Below, one piece after another: positions 17,441 through 27,131 of a DNA stretch of 64,000 nt (position 1 is the first letter of the stretch; each line of letters starts with the position of its first letter). Source of the stretch: Rhizobium mongolense USDA 1844. GTDB taxonomy: Bacteria; Pseudomonadota; Alphaproteobacteria; Rhizobiales; Rhizobiaceae. The translations under genes were made by a program, and so were the position numbers. The notes below the pieces were generated by a model. That model was not told where the DNA came from, made no database searches, and saw only the letters and a list, made by a program, of their open reading frames with translations. The DNA is taken from positions 422,018-486,017 of the forward strand of contig NZ_ATTQ01000002.1 of assembly GCF_000419765.1 (NCBI RefSeq). Reading direction: 5' to 3'.

Positions 17441-18625
17441 GTGAGCGGATTAGAAACGGCAATCAGAACGGCGCTTAACAACTCCGATCGCGATAATCCG
17501 GAAGTCCGTGCAAGGATTTATCAATCGGCCCGCCAGGCGCTGGAGGCCGGCCTTCGCAAGCAAGATATCACCGACCGGGAAGCGATTGCGCATCATCGTC
17601 ATCGGCTCGAAACGACCATTCACATGATCGAGGCCGAAGAACGTGAGCGCCTGCATCCGCGCCAGGGTCCACCGGAAGTGCCCGTTCCGCCCGTCGCCGA
17701 AATCCCGCCGCCAGTCAGGCACGACGAGCATTTTGAACAGGACGCGCCTCAGGTCGGCGGTGAAACACGAGGCTATTCGGCAAGGCCTGCCTACGACGAG
17801 TCGAGGCTTGATAACGTCCATGCCGCTACGTCCGATCATCTCGGTGCTGCACCTCAGACCGGCGAAGGCCTTGCACCCGAAAGCCGCCCCTCCGCCCACA
17901 TGGATTTCCGGCCCGAGGGGGCTGCAAAGCGCCGCAAGCCGCGAAAATTCTTCTCACGGCTGCTTGTCTGGTGCGTGCTGATCGCCTTCATCGGCATGGG
18001 GGCCTGGTGGGCTTATAAGTCCGGCCTCTTCCTGACGGCGGCCGAGCGCGACACCAGCGTCGCCAATCCGCCTGCCAGTACCGAGCCGGAAGACTTCGAC
18101 GGTGCGGACGAAGGTGCTGCGAACACGGCGCCGCATGTCGATCAACCGGCCACGATCGACCCGCAGAACCGCTTTTCTGCGGAATGGATCGAGATATTCG
18201 AGCCTTCGGACGCTGCCAAGATCGAAAGCGGCCCGCGGGCACGGACGGAAAACATCGCCGAAAACGATGGTCCGGCCGTTCGTTTGATCTCGGAAAGCAA
18301 CGGTGCCGATGGAAATATCGGCATCAGCGTTCCGAAGGACGTACTTCGAGAGCTCGCCGGCAAATCCTCGACGATCGCGATCACGTTGCAATCGACGAGC
18401 GACGAGCCGACGCAGGTGACGGTCGAATGCAATTTCCAGACGCTCGGCAATTGCGCCCGCCACCGGTTCAGCGTCACCCGCGAAAAGTCCGACGCTCTGC
18501 TTCAGGTTACCTTCGACCGGTCGTCGGCGCCGAGCGGAGATGGCAGGCTGATGATCAACAGCGATGTCGACGGCAAGGCGCGAGGCATCAACCTCTACGC
18601 CGTGCGCATCCTGCCGGGGCAGTGA
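17441..18625 (+). CDS. Conserved hypothetical single-span membrane protein
   Basis: The 394-residue product begins with a GTG preceded by AAGGA. It has a helical N-terminal cytoplasmic part, a Pro-rich middle, a basic stretch (KRRKPRK near 160) and one transmembrane helix (VWCVLIAFIGMGAWWAY, about 175-192). A soluble periplasmic domain of about 190 residues ends in a beta-rich segment resembling carbohydrate-binding or jelly-roll folds. No named family is recognised. It is convergent with ppk2, ending three bases before that gene's stop. Such proteins are common in rhizobia next to ppk2, which is recollection rather than proof. Confidence 0.8.
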   Translation: MSGLETAIRTALNNSDRDNPEVRARIYQSARQALEAGLRKQDITDREAIAHHRHRLETTIHMIEAEERERLHPRQGPPEVPVPPVAEIPPPVRHDEHFEQDAPQVGGETRGYSARPAYDESRLDNVHAATSDHLGAAPQTGEGLAPESRPSAHMDFRPEGAAKRRKPRKFFSRLLVWCVLIAFIGMGAWWAYKSGLFLTAAERDTSVANPPASTEPEDFDGADEGAANTAPHVDQPATIDPQNRFSAEWIEIFEPSDAAKIESGPRARTENIAENDGPAVRLISESNGADGNIGISVPKDVLRELAGKSSTIAITLQSTSDEPTQVTVECNFQTLGNCARHRFSVTREKSDALLQVTFDRSSAPSGDGRLMINSDVDGKARGINLYAVRILPGQ

Positions 18626-18628
18626 CCT

Positions 18629-19510
18629 TTATTTCAAGAAGCCGGACCCCGCGCCGATGATCTTGTCGTCGAGATCGCCGATCGCCTTGTCGTCCTTTCC
18701 GTCGTAATCCATTTTCTTCAGCATGTGACGGATGAGGTTGAGCCGCGCGCGGCGTTTGTCGTTGGCGCGGATGACCGTCCAGGGCGCAAATTCCGTATGC
18801 GTCTCCTTGAGCATCCGCTCGCGTTTGTCGCTGTAGTCGCCCCATTTGGTGAGCGCGGCGATATCCATCGAGGAAAGCTTCCATACCTTCAGCGGATCGT
18901 GCCTGCGGTCGTGGAAGCGCTTGAGTTGCATCTCGCGGCCGATATCCAGATAGAACTTGAAGAAGTGAATGCCTTCGTGGGCAATGATCTTTTCCAGCGG
19001 CGGCGCCTGCTTGAGAAAATCCTCATATTGCTTGGGCGTGCAAAACCCCATGACCGGTTCGACACCTGCGCGGTTGTACCAGGAGCGGTCAAAGAGAACG
19101 AACTCGCCGGCCGTCGGAAACTGGGCGATGTAGCGCTGGAAATACCATTGGCCGAGTTCGCGATCATTCGGCTTGGCGAGTGCGACGACGCGGGCAAGGC
19201 GCGGGTTCATGTGGGCGGAGGAGGCCGAGATGGCGCCGCCCTTGCCGGCAGCATCGCGGCCTTCAAAGAGCGCCATCACCCTTTTGCCGGTCGCCTGCAG
19301 CCAGAACTGCACTTTGACCAATTCGATCTGCAGCTTTTCCAGCTCTTCGAGATACTCTTCCTCTTTCAGCTTTTTCTTGTAAGGGAAATCCCCCGATTCC
19401 AGCGCCTCTTCATCGATCCAGTCCGGAAGCACCGGATCGTCGACATCGAAGACGCGCTTCTTGCCCCTGATGTTCAGTTCAACCGCGCGGCTTTCGACAG
19501 CTTCGGCCAT
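18629..19510 (-). CDS. ppk2: Polyphosphate kinase 2
   Basis: The 293-residue protein is a PPK2-family kinase that moves phosphate between polyphosphate and nucleotides. Walker A lies at about 83-92 ([11 protein letters not shown]), Walker B at 137-141 ([15 protein letters not shown], Asp141) and the lid motif follows [12 protein letters not shown]. Single-domain length and sequence suit the class-I enzymes that phosphorylate nucleoside diphosphates. GGAGGAAAT precedes the ATG. It is divergent from phoR, a context that links it with phosphate homeostasis. Confidence 0.95.
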   Translation of the reverse strand: MAEAVESRAVELNIRGKKRVFDVDDPVLPDWIDEEALESGDFPYKKKLKEEEYLEELEKLQIELVKVQFWLQATGKRVMALFEGRDAAGKGGAISASSAHMNPRLARVVALAKPNDRELGQWYFQRYIAQFPTAGEFVLFDRSWYNRAGVEPVMGFCTPKQYEDFLKQAPPLEKIIAHEGIHFFKFYLDIGREMQLKRFHDRRHDPLKVWKLSSMDIAALTKWGDYSDKRERMLKETHTEFAPWTVIRANDKRRARLNLIRHMLKKMDYDGKDDKAIGDLDDKIIGAGSGFLK

Positions 19511-19709
19511 ATTTCCTCCTCCGTCCGTGGCTTTCTTCGCAGGCGATCATATTTTCCATTGAAAATCAAATCCGTCGCGGCAGGCAAAATTCCTGTGTGT
19601 ATCGGTGGCCGCTTTTGCGGCAGATGGCAGCGGCGGAAAATTTCTGTCATGAATCACGGCTATCAGGCAGAGTTTGAACATAAGAACGACTCGACTGGGC
19701 GAGGAACAC

Positions 19710-20963
19710 TTGGAAGACGAAATGCCATGGACAACGGGGCTCATGGCCCGCATCCGGCAGCAGCGAACGGTCCTGCTCGCGGCGATCGTCATTGGCCTCG
19801 TTGCGCTTGCGGCCGGCATGAACAAGTGGGCGGTGCTGGGCCTTCTTGTCTTAATGATCGCCATTGTGCTTCTAAACAGCATGCCGGGCGTGCAGGCAAA
19901 GCTTGCGGAACCGCCGGAAGTCGAACCGGAAGCGCCAGCAAGTCTGCTGCCCGCCGTCTCCGCAACGCTGGCTGGCCTCGATATACCCGTGATGCTCCTC
20001 TCAGGCGATGCCTCCGTTCTCTTCCAGAACCGCGCTGCGGAAAAGGCCTTTGGCGAGGTGGTGATCGGGGCGCATATTTCTGCACGCCTGCGCTCGCCGG
20101 GCATTCTGGACATGGTGGGAGAGACGATCGCCACCAACGCTCCCAACCAGATCGAGCATTCCGAGCGCCTGCCGTCGGAGCGCGTCTATATTGTTCGCAG
20201 CGCGCCGATCGACCTCGGCGGTGCCGGGAATGGCGAGCGCTTTTTCCTGCTTTCGTTCCGCGATATCTCCGAGGTGCGGCGCATCGATCGCATGCGGTCG
20301 GATTTTGTCGCCAATGCCAGCCATGAGCTGCGGACTCCGCTTGCGTCGCTCCGCGGTTTCATCGAGACCATCCAAGGCCCGGCAAAGAATGATCCGAAGG
20401 CGCAGGAGCGCTTCCTGGGCATCATGTTCGACCAGACGACTCGCATGAGCCGCCTTGTCGACGATCTTCTCTCGCTTTCCCGTCTTGAGCTCAAGTCGCA
20501 TATTGCACCGGACGAGAAGGTCGATCTCGTGCCGCTGCTCGGCCATGTCAGGGACGCGCTTGTGCCGCTTGCCACGGAGGTTGGTGTCGAGATCAATCTG
20601 CACCTGCCGGAAGGCAAGGCGGAGGTTCTCGGAGACCGCGACGAACTGGTCCAGGTTTTTGAAAATCTCATGGAGAATGCATGCAAGTATGGCCAGGAGG
20701 GCAAGGTCGTCGATGTCCGCGTCAAAAATGCATCCGGCGAGGCGGTTGAAGTCAGCATCGCAGATAAGGGCCCGGGCATTCCCGCCGAGCATGTGCCGCG
20801 CCTCACGGAGCGCTTTTATCGCGTCAATATCGAGGACAGCCGCTCCAAGAAGGGCACCGGTCTCGGCCTGGCGATCGTCAAGCATATCCTGACGCGCCAC
20901 CGCGCGCGGCTGATCGTCAAGTCCGAAATCGGCAAGGGAACGGACTTCACCGTGCGTTTCTGA
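19710..20963 (+). CDS. phoR: Phosphate regulon sensor histidine kinase PhoR
   Basis: The ~417-residue kinase has two N-terminal transmembrane helices (about 20-60), a PAS-like segment (residues 85-185), a dimerisation/phosphoacceptor box with His205 in NASHELRTP, and the HATPase boxes ENLMENACKYG, DKGPGIP and GTGLGLAIVKHIL. The architecture and the neighbouring ppk2 support PhoR, which phosphorylates PhoB under phosphate starvation. The start is uncertain: TTG at 19710 follows GAGGA, while ATG codons at 19722 and 19743 are alternatives. The pst genes that often follow are absent, gcrA being next on the other strand. Confidence 0.85.
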   Translation: MEDEMPWTTGLMARIRQQRTVLLAAIVIGLVALAAGMNKWAVLGLLVLMIAIVLLNSMPGVQAKLAEPPEVEPEAPASLLPAVSATLAGLDIPVMLLSGDASVLFQNRAAEKAFGEVVIGAHISARLRSPGILDMVGETIATNAPNQIEHSERLPSERVYIVRSAPIDLGGAGNGERFFLLSFRDISEVRRIDRMRSDFVANASHELRTPLASLRGFIETIQGPAKNDPKAQERFLGIMFDQTTRMSRLVDDLLSLSRLELKSHIAPDEKVDLVPLLGHVRDALVPLATEVGVEINLHLPEGKAEVLGDRDELVQVFENLMENACKYGQEGKVVDVRVKNASGEAVEVSIADKGPGIPAEHVPRLTERFYRVNIEDSRSKKGTGLGLAIVKHILTRHRARLIVKSEIGKGTDFTVRF

Positions 20964-21023
20964 CGACGTAAACCCCTGGAATATTGGTGGTGGATTTGAG
21001 GCCGAGGTCTCGATTGCCAGACG

Positions 21024-21047
21024 AAAAAAAAGGGCCCGCGAGGACCC
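21024..21047 (-). terminator. Intrinsic terminator of gcrA
   Basis: On the minus strand GGGTCC-TCGC-GGGCCC forms a 6-bp stem (one G-U pair) followed by eight U residues, 25 bases beyond the gcrA stop. Confidence 0.8.
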
Positions 21048-21071
21048 GTTTCCGTTTGTTACTTACCCGGC

Positions 21072-21602
21072 TCAGCTTGCGCGGGCTGCGCGGCGGCGCT
21101 CGTTGACCGGCTGATAGGCCATGCGCTGGTGATAGCTGCAATAAGGGGAAGTGTCGGGGCTGTCGCAGCCGCAGAAGTGGAAGTCGTCCTTCAGCGGGTC
21201 GCCGACGGGCCACTTGCAGGTACGCTCCGTGAGTTCCGTCAGACCAAGACGGCGGGAGATCGGAACGACAACGTTTGCTGCCGGACGATAGTCCATCTCC
21301 TCCATGAGATCGATTTCGACCTCTTCCTTGAGCATCGTCGCGCCCTGCTGGCGCGTGACGGTGCGGGTCGCGATCCGCGATGCATAATTCGGTGCGCGGA
21401 CAGCCGAAGTATTGCGCTTCGGCGCGCGTGCGGTCGTCGTCGCGCCGCCGGCCTTGGCGCGGCCCGGAAGGCTAAGCCTGTGGACTTTGCCAATGACCGC
21501 GTTCCTGCTCACCCCGCCGAGTTGCGCCGCGATCTGGCTCGCGCTCAACCCTTCGGACCAAAGCTTCTTGAGTCTCTCGACACGCTCGTCTGTCCAGTTC
21601 AT
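21072..21602 (-). CDS. gcrA: Cell-cycle regulator GcrA
   Basis: The 176-residue protein has the GcrA N-terminal helix-turn-helix (WTDERVERLKKLWSEGLSAS, then QLGGVSRNAVIGKVHRL), a basic linker, and the C-terminal sigma-70-interacting region ending with TCKWPVGDP and paired Cys segments (CGCDSP, YCSYH). GcrA is an alphaproteobacterial transcription factor that activates promoters carrying GANTC sites methylated by CcrM. It is divergent from argD. A striking cluster of GANTC sites lies upstream, so self-regulation through methylation state is plausible. Confidence 0.96.
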   Translation of the reverse strand: MNWTDERVERLKKLWSEGLSASQIAAQLGGVSRNAVIGKVHRLSLPGRAKAGGATTTARAPKRNTSAVRAPNYASRIATRTVTRQQGATMLKEEVEIDLMEEMDYRPAANVVVPISRRLGLTELTERTCKWPVGDPLKDDFHFCGCDSPDTSPYCSYHQRMAYQPVNERRRAARAS

Positions 21603-21748
21603 GCCCTGTCTCCGCCGTTTAGCGTTGTGAAGGCAGAATCCTTCACCGTTGCTCCGGACACGTCCGAAGCAGGAAACGCCTGACCAATTGTGGTGACTAG
21701 TTCCGCCGCATGCAGTCTAGTAATTGAGTTTTAACCTAGTGTGAGGCT

Positions 21749-21824
21749 GACTCCGTGACAAGAGTCGCGGGAATCCGGATGAATCGAATTTCAAGTTTTC
21801 CCCAACTTGCTTCCCGAGCGAGTC
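21749..21824 (-). promoter_or_regulatory. Cluster of five GANTC (CcrM) sites upstream of gcrA
   Basis: GANTC occurs at 21749, 21762, 21771, 21781 and 21820, five times in 76 bases, where about 0.3 would be expected for random sequence. The cluster starts about 150 bases upstream of the gcrA start. CcrM methylation of these sites would make this region a natural GcrA target. Confidence 0.65.
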
Positions 21825-21901
21825 ATTTCTGCAACATTAGCTGTTGATAAATAGCTCGCCTGATCGGCTGCCGGCCGCACGCGCCAAAATCCGCAGTTTT
21901 G

Positions 21902-21930
21902 TTGACATTACGGCGCGAAACGTCAATAGT
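21902..21930 (+). promoter_or_regulatory. Candidate argD promoter
   Basis: TTGACA at 21902-21907 and AATAGT at 21925-21930 with a 17-base spacer point toward argD. The -35 is consensus, the -10 weak. Confidence 0.4.
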
Positions 21931-21937
21931 GACCATC

Positions 21938-21966
21938 GCCGCCGAAAGGCGGCATTTTTAATTTTT
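21938..21966 (+). terminator. Hairpin with U-rich tail in the argD leader
   Basis: GCCGCC-GAAA-GGCGGC, a perfect 6-bp stem closed by a GNRA tetraloop, is followed by A and TTTTTAATTTTT. It looks like an intrinsic terminator but lies 57 bases before the argD ATG and right after the candidate promoter. It could end an upstream short RNA or attenuate/stabilise the argD transcript. Confidence 0.55.
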
Positions 21967-22022
21967 CGGGCCTGGTTTTTAGCCGGAGTCCGTTTGCCCT
22001 AACGACGACAGGAGACCGCGCC

Positions 22023-23222
22023 ATGGCTCAAGCCGCGCCGCTATATGACACCTATTCTCGCGCCCCTCTGCGGTTCGAGCGAGGTGAGGGCGTGTGGCTG
22101 ATCACCGAGGGCGGCGAGCGATATCTGGATTTTGGCGCAGGCGTTGCCGTAACATCCGTCGGCCACGGCAATCCGCATGTCGTTGAAGCCCTGAAAGCGC
22201 AGGCCGACAAGGTTTGGCATCTGTCGAACATCTATGAAATTCCAGGCCAGGAGGCGCTTGCCAAACGGCTGACCGACGTCACATTCGCCGACAAGGTGTT
22301 TTTCACCAATTCCGGGGCCGAGGCGCTGGAATGCGCGATCAAGACCGCGCGCCGCTATCAGTATTCCAATGGCCATCCAGAACGCTTCCACATCATCACC
22401 TTCGAAGGCGCTTTCCATGGCCGCACGCTGGCGACGATCGCTGCCGGCGGTCAGGAGAAGTATCTCGAAGGCTTCGGTCCCAAGGCACCGGGTTTCGATC
22501 AGGTTCCGTTCGGCGATATCGAGGCGGTCCGCGCCGCGGTCACGGATGCGACGGCGGGCATCCTCATAGAGCCGGTGCAGGGTGAGGGCGGTATTCGTCC
22601 GGCGACAAACGAATTCATGAAGGCGCTCCGCCAGCTTTGCGACGAGAAGGGCCTGTTGTTGATTCTTGACGAGGTTCAGTCCGGCGTCGGCCGTACAGGC
22701 AAGCTCTTTGCCCACGAATGGTCCGGCGTCACGCCGGATATCATGGCGGTGGCGAAGGGCATCGGCGGCGGCTTCCCGCTCGGTGCCTGCCTTGCGACCG
22801 CGGATGCCGCTTCCGGCATGAAGGCCGGCACGCATGGTTCCACCTATGGCGGCAATCCGCTTGCCATGGCGGTCGGCAGCGCAGTGCTCGACGTCATCCT
22901 GGCCGACGGTTTCCTGCAACATGTGCGCGACGTGGCGCTCGTCTTCCGCCAGGGTCTTGCCTCGCTGAAGGACCGCTATCCGGATGTTATCGAGAATGTG
23001 CGCGGCGAAGGCCTGATGCTCGGCATCAAGGCAGCCGTCCCGTCTTCCGAACTGCTGCAGGCCATTCGTGCTGCTCATCTTCTGGCCATTCCGGCGGGCG
23101 ATAATGTCATCCGTCTCCTTCCGCCTCTGGTCGTCACGGCGGAGGAAGCGCGCGAGGGGCTTGCCCGCGTGGAGCGCGCTGCCGAAAGCATTCGCGCCGC
23201 AAAGACCAAGAAGACGGCTTGA
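22023..23222 (+). CDS. argD: Acetylornithine aminotransferase
   Basis: A 399-residue class-III aminotransferase with [15 protein letters not shown] (about 96-110), the [14 protein letters not shown] block and PLP lysine Lys245 in [15 protein letters not shown]. It converts N-acetylglutamate semialdehyde to N-acetylornithine in arginine biosynthesis. AGGAG precedes the ATG. argF follows after 39 bases, so the two form an arginine operon that continues into hslO, as is usual in rhizobia. Confidence 0.96.
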   Translation: MAQAAPLYDTYSRAPLRFERGEGVWLITEGGERYLDFGAGVAVTSVGHGNPHVVEALKAQADKVWHLSNIYEIPGQEALAKRLTDVTFADKVFFTNSGAEALECAIKTARRYQYSNGHPERFHIITFEGAFHGRTLATIAAGGQEKYLEGFGPKAPGFDQVPFGDIEAVRAAVTDATAGILIEPVQGEGGIRPATNEFMKALRQLCDEKGLLLILDEVQSGVGRTGKLFAHEWSGVTPDIMAVAKGIGGGFPLGACLATADAASGMKAGTHGSTYGGNPLAMAVGSAVLDVILADGFLQHVRDVALVFRQGLASLKDRYPDVIENVRGEGLMLGIKAAVPSSELLQAIRAAHLLAIPAGDNVIRLLPPLVVTAEEAREGLARVERAAESIRAAKTKKTA

Positions 23223-23261
23223 ACGGATAGACGCCTCAAGGGGCATACAGGTAAGAACGAC

Positions 23262-24179
23262 ATGGCTTCCCCCAAACACTTTCTCGATCTCTCGGCGGTA
23301 ACCGCATCCGATCTCAGATCCATCATGGATGATGCGATCGTGCGCAAGCAGGCCTTCAAGGCCGGTAAGGGTGATAAGCCGCTCGCAGGCAAGATGCTGG
23401 CAATGATTTTCGAGAAGCCCTCGACACGCACGCGCGTTTCCTTCGATGTCGGCATGCGCCAGCTTGGCGGCGAGACGCTCTTTCTCTCCGGCACGGAGAT
23501 GCAGCTCGGCCGCGCGGAGGCGATCGGCGATACCGCCAAGGTGCTCTCGCGTTACGTCGACGCGATCATGATCCGCACCACGGAGCATCACCGCATGCTG
23601 GAACTTGCCGAACGTGCGACGGTGCCGGTCATCAACGCGCTGACGGACGACACACACCCCTGCCAGATCATGGCCGACATCATGACCTTCGAGGAGCATC
23701 GCGGTCCCGTCAAGGGCAAGACGATCGCCTGGACCGGCGATGGCAACAACGTGCTGCACTCGCTGGTCGAAGGTGCTGCCCGTTTCGGCTATCGCATGAA
23801 CATGGCCGTGCCCCTTGGTTCCGAGCCGAAGGATCACTATCTGAACTGGGCCCGCAACGAAGGCGCCCAGATCGTGCTTGGCCATGATGCCGACCGTGCG
23901 GTCGAGGGTGCCGATTGCGTGGTAACCGATACCTGGGTCTCCATGAATCAGGAACATCGGGCCCGCGGTCACAACGTTTTCCAGCCCTATCAGGTCAACG
24001 CGGCTTTGATGGCAAAGGCCGGCAAGGATGCTTTGTTCATGCATTGCCTGCCTGCCCATCGTGGTGAGGAAGTAACGGACGAAGTGATCGACGGCCCGCA
24101 ATCCGTGGTTTTCGATGAGGCGGAAAACCGTCTTCACGCGCAAAAGTCGATTCTTGCATGGTGCCTGGGTGTGATCTGA
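23262..24179 (+). CDS. argF: Ornithine carbamoyltransferase
   Basis: The 305-residue enzyme has the carbamoyl-phosphate site STRTRVSF (about 54-61), the ornithine/carbamoyl motif HPCQ, and the C-terminal [11 protein letters not shown] loop around the catalytic Cys. It makes citrulline from ornithine and carbamoyl phosphate. Length is normal, and it is cotranscribed with argD. Confidence 0.97.
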   Translation: MASPKHFLDLSAVTASDLRSIMDDAIVRKQAFKAGKGDKPLAGKMLAMIFEKPSTRTRVSFDVGMRQLGGETLFLSGTEMQLGRAEAIGDTAKVLSRYVDAIMIRTTEHHRMLELAERATVPVINALTDDTHPCQIMADIMTFEEHRGPVKGKTIAWTGDGNNVLHSLVEGAARFGYRMNMAVPLGSEPKDHYLNWARNEGAQIVLGHDADRAVEGADCVVTDTWVSMNQEHRARGHNVFQPYQVNAALMAKAGKDALFMHCLPAHRGEEVTDEVIDGPQSVVFDEAENRLHAQKSILAWCLGVI

Positions 24180-24271
24180 ACCATACTGGCGCCACCTTTG
24201 GCCTGATGGCCTCGTGGCCGCGCGAGTGGATAGACTTCTGGTCTGCCGCTCGGACTACTAGGAGTAAGACC

Positions 24272-25267
24272 ATGGCAGAAACCGCAAGTGCTCTCGGCGA
24301 GTTCGATTTCGCCGGTGATGATCACGTTGTCCCGTTCCAGGTAGAGGGCCTCGATGTGCGCGGCCGCGCCGTCCAGCTCGGTCCCATGCTGGATGCGATC
24401 CTCGAGCGTCATCACTATCCGGCACCCGTTGCGCGGCTGCTCGCCGAAGTCATTGTGCTGACCGTGCTTCTCGGGACCTCGCTCAAGTTCGAAGGCAAGT
24501 TCACGGTGCAGACCAAGGGCGATGGCCCTGTCGATCTCCTCGTCGCTGATTTCTCGACGCCGGAGAACGTGCGTGCCTATGCGCGCTTCGATCAGGCCCT
24601 GCTCGACAAGGCAGTCGCCGCCGGCCAAACCGAGCCGGAACAGCTTCTTGGCAAAGGCGTGCTGGCTTTCACCATCGACCAGGGCAAGTTCAGTCAGCCC
24701 TATCAGGGCATCGTCGCGCTGGACGGCACCTCGCTTGAGGATATTGCCGGCACATATTTCCGTCAGTCGGAGCAGATCCCGACGCGCGTCCGCCTGGCTG
24801 CCGCCGAATTGTTTGACCGCGACGAGGCGGGCAAGCCACGCCACCGCTGGCGCGCCGGCGGTCTCGTTGCGCAGTTCTTGCCGGAAGCGCCGGAGCGCAT
24901 GCGCCAGCCAGACCTCCACGGCGGCGACGGCGATAACGCCGCGCTGGCACACAAGGAAGACGACGCCTGGACCGAAGCGCGCGCGTTGGTCGATACCATC
25001 GATGCGGACGAACTGACGGATCCGCAGGTCGGAATCGAACGCCTGCTCTTTCGTCTCTTCCACGAGCGTGGCGTGCGTGTTTTCAGTACCCGGGCAGTTT
25101 TAGACCGCTGCAGCTGCTCGCGCGAGAAGATCAAGAATGTGCTGAAAGGCTTTTCGGACGACGAGATCGACGCCAGCCAGGAGAATGGCGAGATTGCCGT
25201 TACCTGCGAATTCTGTTCCACGACCTACCGGTTTGAGGTCGTGGAAGTCGCATCGGCTGCGGAATGA
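24272..25267 (+). CDS. hslO: Redox-regulated chaperone Hsp33
   Basis: The 331-residue protein ends with the zinc/redox switch of Hsp33, a CxC pair (CSCSREKIKNV) and a CxxC pair (CEFC) about 30 residues later. The N-terminal part is the Hsp33 substrate-binding domain (LLADVIVLTVLL-like core). On oxidation the cysteines release zinc and the protein becomes a holdase. The ATG at 24272 has AGGAG eight bases upstream and is preferred over an upstream in-frame start. It ends exactly where the convergent apaG stop begins. Confidence 0.95.
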   Translation: MAETASALGEFDFAGDDHVVPFQVEGLDVRGRAVQLGPMLDAILERHHYPAPVARLLAEVIVLTVLLGTSLKFEGKFTVQTKGDGPVDLLVADFSTPENVRAYARFDQALLDKAVAAGQTEPEQLLGKGVLAFTIDQGKFSQPYQGIVALDGTSLEDIAGTYFRQSEQIPTRVRLAAAELFDRDEAGKPRHRWRAGGLVAQFLPEAPERMRQPDLHGGDGDNAALAHKEDDAWTEARALVDTIDADELTDPQVGIERLLFRLFHERGVRVFSTRAVLDRCSCSREKIKNVLKGFSDDEIDASQENGEIAVTCEFCSTTYRFEVVEVASAAE

Positions 25268-25660
25268 TCAATTCAGCACCCTGAGCAGCCCGGGAGAATC
25301 CAGCGAGAAGGCGGGTATTTCGACATCGAAAAGCTCGCCGTCCTCCGTTTCCATCTGGTAGTGCCCGAACATGAGGCCGGAAGGCGTATCGAGCGGGCAG
25401 CCGGACGAGTATTCGTAGGTATCGCCGGGTTCCAGCCGGGGCTGCTCGCCGACGACCCCAGGACCGGTCACCTCGTCCACCAGGCCGTTCTGATCGGTGA
25501 TGTTCCAGTAGCGATTGATGAGCCGTACTGTCAGGTCCGAATTATTGCTGATCACGATCCGGTAGCCCCAGACATAGCGATCATCATCCGGATCGGATTG
25601 CTCCTCCAGATAAAAGGGCTCGACGACAACTTCGATATCTCGTGTGAGGGCGCGGTACAT
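25268..25660 (-). CDS. apaG: ApaG family protein
   Basis: A 130-residue protein with the ApaG fibronectin-III-like fold. Typical segments are [43 protein letters not shown] and [11 protein letters not shown]. ApaG has been linked to cobalt resistance and magnesium efflux through genetic context (the name comes from its operon with apaH); its biochemical role is not settled. Length is normal. Confidence 0.96.
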   Translation of the reverse strand: MYRALTRDIEVVVEPFYLEEQSDPDDDRYVWGYRIVISNNSDLTVRLINRYWNITDQNGLVDEVTGPGVVGEQPRLEPGDTYEYSSGCPLDTPSGLMFGHYQMETEDGELFDVEIPAFSLDSPGLLRVLN

Positions 25661-25845
25661 GCCTTACACCATAGCCAAGATATGTTACCCGTATCTTATA
25701 CAGCGCTCGATCCGTCAAGAAACGTGCACATGCATCATCCTTCAAACCGCGATGATTGCACGTCGTTTCGAACATTAATCCTAATTTTCGAAGTTAATTC
25801 CCGTATTAAAGCGAAGCTCTTGCGCCATTTCTTAGGTGGAGCATG

Positions 25846-25870
25846 CGGCCGGACCGGCAAGGTCCGGCCG
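25846..25870 (-). terminator. 10-bp perfect hairpin after metZ
   Basis: CGGCCGGACC-GGCAA-GGTCCGGCCG lies 14 bases beyond the metZ stop. The stem is long and GC-rich but has no clear U-run on the minus strand, so it is a candidate terminator or mRNA end-protecting structure. Confidence 0.5.
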
Positions 25871-25883
25871 TCGCTATTGCAGG

Positions 25884-27068
25884 TCAGGACTTAACCTTTG
25901 AAAGAGCCTGGGCGAAATCTTCGATCAGGTCTTCGGCATCCTCGATGCCGAGCGAAAGGCGAACGGTACCAGGGGAAATGCCTAGTTCCGCGCGGGCGTC
26001 ATCGCTCAGGTTCTTGTGCGTCGTGGTTGCCGGATGCGTGATCAGGCTCTTGGAATCGCCGAGATTGTTCGAGATTTTGATGATGTCGAGCGCATTCTGC
26101 AAAGCGAAGGCTGCTTCCTTCCCGCCCTTCAGCTCGAATGCGACGAGCGTCGAGCCGCCGGACATCTGCTTGGCGATGATATCGGCCTGCGGATGATCCT
26201 TGCGGCCCGGATAGATCACCTTGGCCACCTGCTTCTGTTCGGCAAGGAAGTCCGCGATCCTGGCGGCACTCGCAGTCTGCTGCTTGACGCGCAGCGGCAG
26301 CGTCTCGATGCCCTTCAGAAGCGTCCAGGCGTTGAACGGCGACATGGCCGGACCCGTATGGCGGAAGTAGTCGTGCAGGTTTTCGTCGATCCATTGCTTG
26401 TCGGAAAGCACCACGCCGCCGAGGCAGCGGCCCTGGCCGTCGATATGCTTGGTCGCGGAATAGACGACGATATGGGCGCCGAGTTCCAGGGGCTTCTGGA
26501 AGAGCGGCGTTGCAAAGACGTTGTCGACGACCACCTTGGCGCCGATCTGGTCGGCGAGCTTGGCAACGCCTGCGATGTCGATCACTTCCAGCGTCGGGTT
26601 CGTCGGGCTTTCGAGGAAGAAGACTTTCGTCGCCGGGCGGATCGCCTTCTCCCAGTTTTCGAGATCGCGGCCGTCGATGAGCGTACATTCGATGCCGTAT
26701 TTCGGCGCAAGCGTTTCGACCACCCACCGGCAGGAGCCGAAGAGCGCGCGGGCGGCCACGATATGGTCGCCGGCCTTCAACTGGCAGAGGATCGCCGCGG
26801 TGACAGCAGCCATGCCGGAAGCGGTGGCGCGGGCGTCTTCGGCGCCTTCGAGCGCGCACATCCGCTTTTCGAACATATCGTTGGTCGGGCTTCCGTATCG
26901 GGCATAGATGAAGCCGTCCGTCTCACCCTTGAAGCGGGCTTCCGCCGCTTCCGAGGAATCATAGACGAAACCTTGCGTCAGGAAGATCGCTTCCGAAGTC
27001 TCGCCATATTGCGAGCGCAGCGTCCCTTCGTGAACGAGTTGGGTTGCCGGGCGCCAAGTCTTGCTCAT
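25884..27068 (-). CDS. metZ: O-succinylhomoserine sulfhydrylase
   Basis: The 394-residue Cys/Met-metabolism PLP enzyme has the PLP lysine Lys207 in YSATKHIDGQGRCLGG and family blocks RYGSPTND, TASGMAAVTAA and SLGIEDAEDLIEDF. The family member used in alphaproteobacteria for direct sulfhydrylation of O-succinylhomoserine to homocysteine is MetZ. The ATG at 27068 follows a GAAGG element. A SAM-II riboswitch and an intrinsic terminator lie in the leader, which fixes the pathway assignment to methionine synthesis and shows feedback control by S-adenosylmethionine. Confidence 0.96.
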   Translation of the reverse strand: MSKTWRPATQLVHEGTLRSQYGETSEAIFLTQGFVYDSSEAAEARFKGETDGFIYARYGSPTNDMFEKRMCALEGAEDARATASGMAAVTAAILCQLKAGDHIVAARALFGSCRWVVETLAPKYGIECTLIDGRDLENWEKAIRPATKVFFLESPTNPTLEVIDIAGVAKLADQIGAKVVVDNVFATPLFQKPLELGAHIVVYSATKHIDGQGRCLGGVVLSDKQWIDENLHDYFRHTGPAMSPFNAWTLLKGIETLPLRVKQQTASAARIADFLAEQKQVAKVIYPGRKDHPQADIIAKQMSGGSTLVAFELKGGKEAAFALQNALDIIKISNNLGDSKSLITHPATTTHKNLSDDARAELGISPGTVRLSLGIEDAEDLIEDFAQALSKVKS

Positions 27069-27090
27069 GCCATCACCACCTTCAAACAAC

Positions 27091-27120
27091 AAAAAAACCG
27101 GCCGCAAAAGCAGACCGGTT
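27091..27120 (-). terminator. Intrinsic terminator in the metZ leader
   Basis: On the minus strand AACCGGTC and GGCCGGTT pair (8 bp) around a short loop and are followed by U7. It lies between the SAM-II aptamer and the metZ ATG. An overlapping alternative stem (GACCGG/CCGGTC, 27113-27132) could act as antiterminator. This gives a clear expression platform. Confidence 0.82.
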
Positions 27121-27131
27121 TCATACCCGGT

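Noticed and set aside
19641..19662. CTGTCAT near phoR as a Pho box
   Set aside because: Only one half-site matches; the second repeat 11 bases on does not fit, so PhoB control is not supported.
22041..24143. 700-codon minus-strand open frame opposite argD and argF
   Set aside because: Typical high-GC antisense shadow of two well-conserved enzymes; no family motif and no start signal.
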